DNA of 10,841 nucleotides from Candidatus Coatesiibacteriota bacterium (lineage in GTDB: Bacteria > B130-G9). This document shows positions 5,163-10,841 of this stretch, one piece after another. The notes beneath the pieces were generated by a model. The model was not told the origin of the DNA. It ran no database searches and worked only from the letters and a program-made list of their open reading frames with translations. Position 1 is the stretch's first letter. Each line of letters opens with the position of its first letter. The stretch lies in NCBI GenBank assembly GCA_016929465.1, contig JAFGIT010000307.1, forward strand, positions 1 through 10,841. The letters are read 5' to 3'. Position numbers and translations under genes: made by a program.

Positions 5163-5211
5163 TACTGAATAGCTCGATCGATAGTTGGATTTTTGGGAGT
5201 CTAATTCAGTA
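5163..5211. promoter_or_regulatory. Inverted repeat upstream of the small gene pair, candidate operator
   Basis: TACTGAAT (5163-5170) and ATTCAGTA (5204-5211) are exact complements 33 bases apart, with the palindrome TCGATCGA (5174-5181) between them. The right arm overlaps the proposed -10 box. The position just before a toxin-antitoxin-like pair suits an autoregulatory operator; this is inference. Confidence 0.45.
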
Positions 5212-5215
5212 ATAT
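5185..5215 (+). promoter_or_regulatory. Possible promoter for the DUF4258-like/DUF2283 pair
   Basis: TTGGAT (5185-5190) and TAATAT (5210-5215) are separated by 19 bases. Transcription would start at about 5222, only a few bases before ATG 5225. This agrees with the lack of a ribosome binding site and suggests a leaderless message. Confidence 0.4.
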
Positions 5216-5224
5216 ATCTGATCT

Positions 5225-5467
5225 ATGAAATCGACTGAGTATTTCCTACATGTGAGATCAAGGGCAGACAGGGAGAGCATCAAAGATGACTGGATCATCG
5301 ACACCATAGAGCATCCCATAAGGACGGATATCCAATCCGATGGAAGGATAAGGAAATGGGGTTACGTCAAAGATGCAGGGAAATACTTGAGAGTTATATT
5401 GCTGAATGACGGAGAAACCGTCCACAATGCCTTTTTTGACAGGAGTTTCCGGGAGAGACAGCAATGA
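5225..5467 (+). CDS. Small DUF4258-like protein, candidate toxin of a two-gene module
   Basis: An 80-residue basic protein with the pattern TEYFLHVRSRADRESIKDDW (4-23), then IEHPIR (28-33) and a conserved-looking C-terminal half from DGRIRKWGY (39-47) through KYLRVILLNDGETVHNAFFD (53-72). I recognise the pattern as one recurring beside DUF2283 genes; the fold resembles DUF4258/RelE-like small toxins, but I cannot name the family with certainty. The C-terminal half looks like beta-strands YLRVIL and VHNAFF around a glycine turn. The stop overlaps the next start (ATGA at 5464-5467), so the two are coupled. There is no ribosome binding site before ATG 5225; a TAATAT box lies at 5210-5215. The pairing suggests a toxin-antitoxin system, but no activity can be read from the sequence. 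Confidence 0.7.
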   Translation: MKSTEYFLHVRSRADRESIKDDWIIDTIEHPIRTDIQSDGRIRKWGYVKDAGKYLRVILLNDGETVHNAFFDRSFRERQQ

Positions 5468-5670
5468 GGATAAAATATTTTGCAGATACTGATACCGCGC
5501 TCATAGAGTTTTCGGACGGCGCGATAGCCGAGACCAGGGAGATTTCGGAGAATCTCTACTTCGATCTTGACGAGAATGGCAATCTGATCAGCATGACGAT
5601 AGAGCACGCAGGCGAGCGAGCGAATATCTCTGAGGTCTCCTTCCTGCAGATGGCTCGAAACACAGCTTAA
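5464..5670 (+). CDS. DUF2283-domain protein, candidate antitoxin
   Basis: The product is 68 residues. It opens MRIKYFADTDTALIEFSDG (1-19), followed by AETREISENLYFDLDENGNL at 22-41 and ISMTIEHA at 42-49, the strand-turn-strand pattern of DUF2283 (PF10049) with its (D/E)-T-D-x-x-x-I-x-F opening and DLDxxGxLxxxxIxxA centre. The last 20 residues form a probable helix. DUF2283 proteins are small and acidic and occur next to short genes like the one before; they are thought to be antitoxins, though biochemistry is sparse. The start overlaps the upstream stop by 4 bases, which gives translational coupling, and AGAGA at 5455-5459 could serve as a weak ribosome binding site. The 169 bases to the next gene contain a separate promoter. 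Confidence 0.82.
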   Translation: MRIKYFADTDTALIEFSDGAIAETREISENLYFDLDENGNLISMTIEHAGERANISEVSFLQMARNTA

Positions 5671-5776
5671 CAGAGACTGGATTGAACTTGCTTTCTGACC
5701 TTGACAGGCATCACTCAATCGAACCCATGACGAACCTCAATGAGAGATGAAAATCCGCCGAACCCTCGCACCAATT

Positions 5777-5805
5777 TTGACTTGCCGCATCTCGGTTTCT
5801 AACAT
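5777..5805 (+). promoter_or_regulatory. Promoter of the BatD-like/GH57/flippase operon
   Basis: TTGACT (5777-5782) and TAACAT (5800-5805) are separated by exactly 17 bases, a good sigma70-type match. Transcription would begin near 5812, leaving a leader of about 28 bases to ATG 5840. It lies downstream of the alternative ATG 5747, so it argues against that start. Confidence 0.6.
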
Positions 5806-5826
5806 TCGGCGCCAAATGAGCATTTT

Positions 5827-5830
5827 GGAG
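5827..5830 (+). promoter_or_regulatory. Ribosome binding site that decides the BatD-like start
   Basis: GGAG (within TTTTGGAGTG) lies 9 bases before ATG 5840. The in-frame ATGs at 5747 and 5816 have no comparable site at a proper distance. Confidence 0.6.
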
Positions 5831-5839
5831 TGTTTCGAC

Positions 5840-6850
5840 ATGGATACAACTGCTGCGAGATCGCGACGAGACAGCCGGGGGAAGGTCTGGCTCATAGCCT
5901 TCTTCTGCGCGTTGCTCTGCGGTTTCTCCCAGATAGCGAGTGCAAACATCTCGGTCAGCGCCGAGGCCTCAAAGGACGAAGTGATGTTAGGAGAGCAATT
6001 CGACCTGCTCGTGACGGTCCTTCACGACGATGGCTACACTCTATCCGAGCCGAATATTGGGCAGACCATCGGCGATTTCACGGTCGTCAAAAGCGAGAGA
6101 ACGGCCTCTGCCGAGGGAAGACCGAAGGTCGAATACCGATACACCTTGGCCGGCTTCAAGCTGGACAGGGCGACGATCGCCTCCATCGCAATCGAATACG
6201 CGGATCCCGCAAACCAGCCCGGCAAGCTCACGACCAAGCCCATAGGAATCAGCGTTGTCGGCACCGTCAAGGAGGGCGAGACCGAGATCAAGGACATCAA
6301 AGACATGGTCCCGATAGAGCCCAGGATGGCGCTCTGGCTCAAGATACTGATTGCTGTGGCCTCAATAGCGATAGTAGTGCTGGTCGTAATGTGGCGAATC
6401 CGAAGGCGAAGGGTGCGCCTGGAGGAGGCTCCAGAGGCGAAGCCAATTCCGCCGTCAGTCCAGGCGCTTGCCGAACTAGAAAAGCTTCTGAAGGGCAACT
6501 TGCTCTTCGAGAAACGATACAAGGAGTTCTACTTCGAGCTCTCCGACATAGTCCGCCGCTTCTTGACCCGACGACTCGGACTATGGGCCGTCGATATGAC
6601 GACCACCGAGATCGAGTTCGCGATGAGGTCGAATCCCATATCTGAGGAGTTCACCGAAGCAACGCTCGAGACGCTGAGATTCTCCGACATGGTCAAGTTC
6701 GCGAAGCTAATCCCGCCCGACGATAAGACCGATGAGGTAGTAGATGGTGTCAGGGAATTGATCGAATTAGGGCGCGAGCCGCTGTTCGGAATGGAGGCTG
6801 AGCGGGCGGTTAATGGCCCATTGCAGGGGAAGAAGGACGAAGCGACATAA
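5840..6850 (+). CDS. BatD/DUF4381-like membrane-anchored protein
   Basis: The product is 336 residues from ATG 5840. It has an N-terminal signal peptide: basic RSRRDSRGK at 7-15, hydrophobic core about 16-29, and a likely cleavage after ALA-type ASA at 33-35. A beta-rich exported domain (36 to about 145) follows; its opening (SVSAEASKDEVMLGEQFDLL) is the pattern of BatD-type Ig-like domains. One transmembrane helix lies at about 166-185, followed by RIRRRRVR, so the C-terminal half is cytosolic. That half carries YKEFYFELSDIVRRFLTRRL (227-246), MTTTEIE and a later RFSDMVKFAKLIPP (280-293), the helical segment shared by BatD-like and DUF4381 proteins. Those normally sit in MoxR/BatA operons and assist membrane-complex assembly, but no MoxR or VWA gene is near. 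The TAA stop shares one base with the GH57 ATG (TAATG). A longer 367-residue reading from 5747 is less likely. Confidence 0.75.
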   Translation: MDTTAARSRRDSRGKVWLIAFFCALLCGFSQIASANISVSAEASKDEVMLGEQFDLLVTVLHDDGYTLSEPNIGQTIGDFTVVKSERTASAEGRPKVEYRYTLAGFKLDRATIASIAIEYADPANQPGKLTTKPIGISVVGTVKEGETEIKDIKDMVPIEPRMALWLKILIAVASIAIVVLVVMWRIRRRRVRLEEAPEAKPIPPSVQALAELEKLLKGNLLFEKRYKEFYFELSDIVRRFLTRRLGLWAVDMTTTEIEFAMRSNPISEEFTEATLETLRFSDMVKFAKLIPPDDKTDEVVDGVRELIELGREPLFGMEAERAVNGPLQGKKDEAT

Positions 6851-9042
6851 TGCCAAGTGAGAAGCTCCGAGTAGCATTCCTGTGGCATTTTCATCAGCCG
6901 ATCTACAAGGACTTCTTGACTAACGAATACGTCATGCCCTGGGTCAGGCTGCACGCGCTCAAGGACTACTACGATATGGGCGCAATCCTCGCCGGCGTCG
7001 ATGGCGCGACCGCGACCTTCAACTTCGTGGGCTCGCTGATTCTCCAGCTCAATGATTACGCGAGCGGAAAGGCGGATGACCTATTCGTTCACCTATCCGA
7101 GAAGCCCGCAGAATCGCTCAGCGAGGATGAGCGCAGATTCCTTATCACGAATTTTTTCTACATCAATCGCAAGATCATCGAAAGCTATCCGAGGTTCTCA
7201 GAGCTGCTCGTTAAGCGGGAGATGGGCCTCGCAGTGCAGAATCCGATGGCAAGTTACAGCCTGCAGGATTTCTTGGACCTGCAGGTCCTTTTCAACCTGG
7301 GCTGGTGCGGTAACACTCTGAGAAGAGAGAGCGATGTGGTCAAGGCTCTGCAGGCAAAGGGGCGAGATTTCTCAGAAGAAGAGAAGATCGAACTGCTCAG
7401 TGCCCAGCAGCAATTCCTCTCTCGGATATCCGAACTCTATTTGAGGCTGGCATCAGAGAGGCGAGTCGAGCTTTCGATCACACCCTTCTACCACCCGATC
7501 CTCCCACTGCTCGCAAATGTCCAGAACGCCCGCGAGTGCATGCCCGGTGTCCCGCTCCCGGCCAACTGGACCGGAGTGGCCGAGGATGCCGTGCACCAGG
7601 TGCGTGAGTCCGCAAAGCTCTTCGAGGCCCAGTTCGGCGGCGTCCCCCTGCGGGGGATGTGGCCGGCCGAGGGTTCGGTCAGCCAGGACACATGCGGGAT
7701 ATACACCGACCTCGGCATCAAGTGGATAGCGACCGACGAGGCAGTTCTCTCGGGTTCACTATCGGCCGCCGGCCGGCCACATCTCGGCCAGGACAGGTCG
7801 CAGCTATTCTCGCCACACTTCGTCGAGGTGAACGGCAAGCCGCTCTCGATATTCTTCCGGGACCACGGCCTATCGGACGCGATCGGCTTCGTGTATTCGC
7901 CCTGGGAGGCGACGGCTGCTGCCGATGACTTCCTGGCCAAACTGAAGGCAATTCATGACTCTGTTGGTGCTTCCACAAAGGGCAATCCCCCGATCGTGTC
8001 GGTCATCCTCGACGGCGAGAACGCCTGGCAGTATTACGCCGACAATGGCGAGCCGTTCCTGAAGGAGCTCTATTCACGCCTTGTCGCATCCGACTGGCTG
8101 GAGCTCGTCACCTTCGGCGATTACGTCGATGAGTTCGGTCCGGGTCACCCCCTCAAAAGGCTCTCAGCAGGCTCATGGATACGTGGCGACTTCGGAGTGT
8201 GGATCGGTCATCCCGAGGACAACCAGGCCTGGGACTACCTCGCCGCTGCGCGAGATGCCCTGGTCAAGGACCCGCCAGCCGATGCGCACTCGAAGGCTCT
8301 CGCCTGGCAGACGATATACGCCGCGGAGGGAAGCGACTGGAACTGGTGGTATGGAGACGACCACAGCTGCGACAACATAGACCAGTTCGACCGCCTCTAC
8401 AGGAAGCACATCGCAAATGTATTCACGCTAATCGGCAAGTCCCCTCCCTTCGACCTCAGCATTCCCATCAAGAAACTCGCGCCAATTCGCGCCTATAGCC
8501 AGCCAAAGCAGTTCATCCATCCCGTTATCGACGGCAAGGACACGACCTACTTCGAGTGGATCGGCGCCGGCGTCCTCGACCAGAGGTCCGCCGGGCGCGG
8601 CGCGATGCACCAGGTCTCGACGCACGCCAAGAAGTTGTATTATGGCTTCGATCCTGCCAATATGTTCATCAGGATTGATTTTACGCAAGATGCTGTGGAC
8701 TTGCTCGGGCTGGATGGGGATCTTGGCCTTTATGTTCATATCTTGGAGCCTGAAGAATTCAGGCTCCAACTTGCGTTCGAAGGGGCAAAGACCGCCCTCT
8801 TGGTGGATGCCAAGGCGGATAATGGCTGGGAAAAGACCGCAAGTCTCCCGACGGTTGCCGCAGGCAAGATTCTGGAGCTGGCGGCGCCCCTCGAGATGAT
8901 TGGGTGCAAGGCGGGTGACAGGCTGCGGTTTGCCATTAGGCTGACAAGGGGCGGCGAATTGACTGAGAGCATACCTGAGGATTCATGTATAAAGACGACT
9001 GTGCCAGGTCCAGAATTCGAAGAGGAAGAGTGGTTGGTCTGA
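6850..9042 (+). CDS. Glycoside hydrolase family 57 protein (alpha-amylase/alpha-glucan type)
   Basis: The product is 730 residues without a signal peptide, so it is probably cytosolic. GH57 landmarks are in order: HFHQP at 13-17 (region 1); GWCGNTL at 151-157; GMWPAEGSVS at 269-278, where Glu274 is the expected catalytic nucleophile; DHGLSD at 338-343; and VILDGENAW at 385-393, where Asp388 is the expected acid/base. Further on are GDFGVWIGHPEDNQAWDYL at 446-464 and AAEGSDWNWWYGDDH at 491-505, typical of the long alpha-amylase-like GH57 group. The last 180 or so residues form a separate, probably beta-sandwich domain. GH57 enzymes are retaining and act on alpha-glucans (amylase, branching enzyme, amylopullulanase); the substrate cannot be fixed here. 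The ATG overlaps the preceding stop by one base. Codon use changes toward T- and G-ending codons after about 8640. Confidence 0.93.
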   Translation: MPSEKLRVAFLWHFHQPIYKDFLTNEYVMPWVRLHALKDYYDMGAILAGVDGATATFNFVGSLILQLNDYASGKADDLFVHLSEKPAESLSEDERRFLITNFFYINRKIIESYPRFSELLVKREMGLAVQNPMASYSLQDFLDLQVLFNLGWCGNTLRRESDVVKALQAKGRDFSEEEKIELLSAQQQFLSRISELYLRLASERRVELSITPFYHPILPLLANVQNARECMPGVPLPANWTGVAEDAVHQVRESAKLFEAQFGGVPLRGMWPAEGSVSQDTCGIYTDLGIKWIATDEAVLSGSLSAAGRPHLGQDRSQLFSPHFVEVNGKPLSIFFRDHGLSDAIGFVYSPWEATAAADDFLAKLKAIHDSVGASTKGNPPIVSVILDGENAWQYYADNGEPFLKELYSRLVASDWLELVTFGDYVDEFGPGHPLKRLSAGSWIRGDFGVWIGHPEDNQAWDYLAAARDALVKDPPADAHSKALAWQTIYAAEGSDWNWWYGDDHSCDNIDQFDRLYRKHIANVFTLIGKSPPFDLSIPIKKLAPIRAYSQPKQFIHPVIDGKDTTYFEWIGAGVLDQRSAGRGAMHQVSTHAKKLYYGFDPANMFIRIDFTQDAVDLLGLDGDLGLYVHILEPEEFRLQLAFEGAKTALLVDAKADNGWEKTASLPTVAAGKILELAAPLEMIGCKAGDRLRFAIRLTRGGELTESIPEDSCIKTTVPGPEFEEEEWLV

Positions 9043-9054
9043 GCGGTTCGTTCG

Positions 9055-10488
9055 ATGAGTGATCGGATCATCGAGAATTCAACTCGAATGACGCTGCTGC
9101 AGGTATGCAGCTTCGTCGCGAATACCCTCCTTTATATAGCGCTCGCCAGGATACTCGGACCAGCGGACTACGGCATCGCGAGCATCACCGTATTCCCCGC
9201 GCTGACGCTGCTGAGGACGGGTGTATTTGGGGCGCTGATGTTCGGGACCGCGAAGGTCATTGCCGCAAATCCTGATGCGCTCGGCTCGTGTATCGCCACC
9301 TCCCGCAAAGCCTATTGGATTGTCGGCGCGGCATGTGTCGTGGTCTTCCTGGCGGGAGCAGACCTACTGTCATTCTTCCTCAAGGACATCACACTCACGC
9401 CCTTCTTCAGGTTCATGTCGCTCGCCGTGCCGCCGGTCGCTGCGTTCGTCCTCTTTCACGCGACACTCATCGGCTTGAAGGACTTCAGGAAACTCCTGAA
9501 GTTCGGGGCGACCTTCCAGGTCCTGAAACTCACGCTGACCGTCATCCTCGTGCTGATCGGCACGAGAGTTTATGGCCTTGTACTAGGATTCTCGATGGCC
9601 TGCATTGTCGCGCTGATGATATTCCGACGCGGGTCGCGACCGGAGCCCGGAGAGGGCGAAATAAAGCTCTCTTATTACTTCCACACCGTGGGCGCTATCT
9701 TCCTCGCCTTCTTGGTGAGCTTCCTTCAGAGGTATGCCGGGCTTATAAACCTGAAGCGGATCATCTTCGATAACGAGCAGGTTGCTTTCTACTCGGTAGC
9801 CTATCAGTTGGCCTCTATGCCCGCGCTCATCTTCACTGGTGTCGCGGTTGCTCTATGGCCGGCAATATCTGGTCTTGCGAAGGACCCGGACCTCGAACTC
9901 GCGAGAGGCTACATAAACAAGTCGCTCAAATACACGATGCTCGGGCTGTTCCCGATCGCAGCGATACTCGCGGCGCTGCCGGACTATGCCGTCCGAATCG
10001 CATTCAGCGCCAAATACGCCCAGGGCGCGGTCGTCCTGCCTTATATAGTCATCGCCCTAGTATTGCTCACGCTTCAGTCGGTCGTCATGTCGGCCCTGCT
10101 CGCGATGGGGAAGGTGAAGACGATCATTTTCGTGACTGGTGGCGCTTCCGTTGTGATATTCCTCCTGGGCAACATCTTGATCCCCGATTATGGCATAAAG
10201 GGGGCCGCAATAAGCGAGGTGATTGGCTTCTTCTTGAGCCTCGCAATCGTCACGGTCGTATCGAGCAGGATCTTTGGCAGGCTGTATTCTATCGCGGAGT
10301 TCATAAAAATCGCCGCCTCGACCATCGTGCTGTTCCTGGTGATTCGCTCGTTCACATTCCTCGGGCAATGGGCCGTTCTGACCGTCATTCCGGCGGCAAT
10401 CCTCTTCTTCCTGGCTCTCGTCCTGCTAGGTGTGCTTTCATTAGACGAGATTCAAAAGGGCCTATTGCGCCGAAAGCGCGAAGCGTGA
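9055..10488 (+). CDS. Polysaccharide/oligosaccharide flippase of the MOP superfamily (Wzx-like)
   Basis: The product is 477 residues, very hydrophobic, with about 12-14 transmembrane helices. The N-terminus has the typical family opening, a helix then ARILGPADYGI at 31-41, the L-G-x-x-x-Y-G motif of polysaccharide biosynthesis proteins (PF01943/PF13440). The middle YSVAYQLASMP and the later YGIKGAAISEVIGF (about 379-392) also match flippases, which turn lipid-linked oligosaccharides or teichoic-acid-like precursors across the cytoplasmic membrane. The C-terminus ends in basic RRKREA. ATG 9055 lies 12 bases after the GH57 stop with only a weak ribosome binding site, which suggests co-translation in one operon. 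No glycosyltransferase or polymerase gene is in the window, so the carried glycan is unknown. Nothing looks broken. Confidence 0.9.
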   Translation: MSDRIIENSTRMTLLQVCSFVANTLLYIALARILGPADYGIASITVFPALTLLRTGVFGALMFGTAKVIAANPDALGSCIATSRKAYWIVGAACVVVFLAGADLLSFFLKDITLTPFFRFMSLAVPPVAAFVLFHATLIGLKDFRKLLKFGATFQVLKLTLTVILVLIGTRVYGLVLGFSMACIVALMIFRRGSRPEPGEGEIKLSYYFHTVGAIFLAFLVSFLQRYAGLINLKRIIFDNEQVAFYSVAYQLASMPALIFTGVAVALWPAISGLAKDPDLELARGYINKSLKYTMLGLFPIAAILAALPDYAVRIAFSAKYAQGAVVLPYIVIALVLLTLQSVVMSALLAMGKVKTIIFVTGGASVVIFLLGNILIPDYGIKGAAISEVIGFFLSLAIVTVVSSRIFGRLYSIAEFIKIAASTIVLFLVIRSFTFLGQWAVLTVIPAAILFFLALVLLGVLSLDEIQKGLLRRKREA

Positions 10489-10503
10489 CATTAGATTCCT
10501 CGT

Positions 10504-10682
10504 CCACTAAGGACACTAAGGACCACGAAGAAATGTATGTTGGGACGGATGAAATGCGCGTGATGGACTCAGGTGGACGCTATGGACAATCCCTTCCACC
10601 GTCCTCTTTTGGCTTCTCCTTTGTCCCTTCCCCCTTCTCCTTTTTCCCAAAAATGCTTAGTGATTCTTCGTGAACTTAGTGG
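10504..10682. repeat. Element bounded by inverted CCACTAAG/CACGAAGAA repeats
   Basis: CCACTAAG (10504-10511), CACTAAG (10514-10520) and CACGAAGAA (10524-10532) on the left face TTCTTCGTG (10664-10672) and CTTAGTGG (10675-10682) on the right; CTTAGTG also occurs at 10656-10662. Together they make imperfect inverted ends of about 29 bases around a 179-base, non-coding interior. The layout is that of a small MITE-like or dispersed intergenic repeat. Confidence 0.6.
10613..10648 (+). repeat. Pyrimidine tract with two CTTCTCCTTT copies
   Basis: 36 bases contain a single purine (G at 10623). CTTCTCCTTT occurs at 10613-10622 and 10634-10643, 21 bases apart. Such strand asymmetry can slow polymerases or form triplex DNA; no function is shown. 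Confidence 0.6.
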
Positions 10683-10705
10683 ATCAAAAACTCTGATCAG
10701 TCCGC

Positions 10706-10733
10706 AATCCGAAATCCATAATCCGAAATCCAC
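10706..10733 (+). repeat. Tandem 14-base repeat AATCCGAAATCCA(T/C)
   Basis: Two adjacent copies at 10706-10719 and 10720-10733 differ only in the last base, followed by a partial AATC. The unit resembles short tandem words I recall from intergenic DNA of many environmental genomes. Confidence 0.7.
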
Positions 10734-10805
10734 AATCGCCAAAAGTCTCCCACATGCTCATTATTATTATCTCTATCTCTTATCATAAATGATCTGTTTT
10801 TTCGC

Positions 10806-10834
10806 TTGACATCTATGTTCTTGATCTCTATCCT
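10806..10834 (+). promoter_or_regulatory. Outward-facing promoter at the right edge
   Basis: A perfect -35 box TTGACA (10806-10811) and TATCCT (10829-10834) are separated by 17 bases. The gene it would drive begins beyond the window. Confidence 0.5.
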
Positions 10835-10841
10835 ATTGTGA

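Larger units (their letters stand above)
10489..10841. other. Gene-free tail of 353 bases
   Basis: No convincing gene on either strand. In order it holds an inverted-repeat element (10504-10682) with a pyrimidine-rich arm, two 14-base tandem units (10706-10733), an A+T-rich stretch with the palindrome ATCAT-AA-ATGAT (10782-10793) and a T6 run (10797-10802), and an outward promoter. Confidence 0.7.

Noticed and set aside
5701-5729. A TTGACA box at 5701-5706 as the operon promoter
   Set aside because: No acceptable -10 box lies 16-18 bases downstream; the TTGACT/TAACAT pair at 5777-5805 is better.
5747-5839. A longer start for the BatD-like gene
   Set aside because: The added 31 residues precede the signal peptide, the promoter lies inside them, and GGAG is properly placed only for ATG 5840.
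10782-10802. ATCAT-AA-ATGAT followed by T6 as a rho-independent terminator
   Set aside because: The stem has only five A+T-rich pairs with a 2-base loop, too weak to call.

Overview
The window (10,841 bases) looks like a bacterial chromosome segment from an environmental lineage I cannot name. Several translation starts have a canonical Shine-Dalgarno sequence (clearest is AAAGGAGG at 2990-2997), gene ends overlap tightly, and the intergenic DNA is full of short palindromic repeats. From memory, such repeats resemble high-copy intergenic repeats of Planctomycetes/Verrucomicrobia-type and other uncultivated genomes. That phylum impression is weak; nothing here is a phylogenetic marker. No tRNA, rRNA, CRISPR array or transposase gene was seen. 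All convincing genes are on the + strand.

Left part (1-2100) is a toxin-antitoxin/defence-type cluster: the 3' end of a MNT nucleotidyltransferase, a HEPN partner cut short after about 40 codons, a complete antitoxin plus MazF/PemK-type toxin pair with overlapping genes, and a Fic-domain protein with its own inhibitory motif and a C-terminal winged helix. Three GCGACAT direct repeats one helical turn apart follow the Fic stop.

The gene-free stretch 2101-3003 carries two unrelated hairpin-repeat families. Each is present as an inverted pair (2199-2285 against 2433-2560; 2617-2670 against 2764-2815).

Middle part (3004-5125) holds three membrane-protein genes: a small three-helix protein resembling the RipA/8xMP-type family, a ZIP metal transporter with altered metal-site residues, and a CPBP (CAAX-like) intramembrane protease. 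A small two-gene module (5225-5670; DUF4258-like protein plus DUF2283 protein, ATGA overlap) follows. It looks like another toxin-antitoxin pair and has an inverted repeat and a possible leaderless promoter in front.

Right part (5777-10488) is a probable operon from a recognisable promoter: a BatD/DUF4381-like membrane-anchored protein, a cytosolic GH57 glycoside hydrolase (1-base overlap) and a MOP-family polysaccharide flippase (12-base gap). It suggests handling of an alpha-glucan or surface glycan, with a BatD-like protein outside its usual MoxR/Bat setting. The last 353 bases have no gene but hold an inverted-repeat element, a pyrimidine tract, a 14-base tandem repeat and a promoter pointing out of the window.
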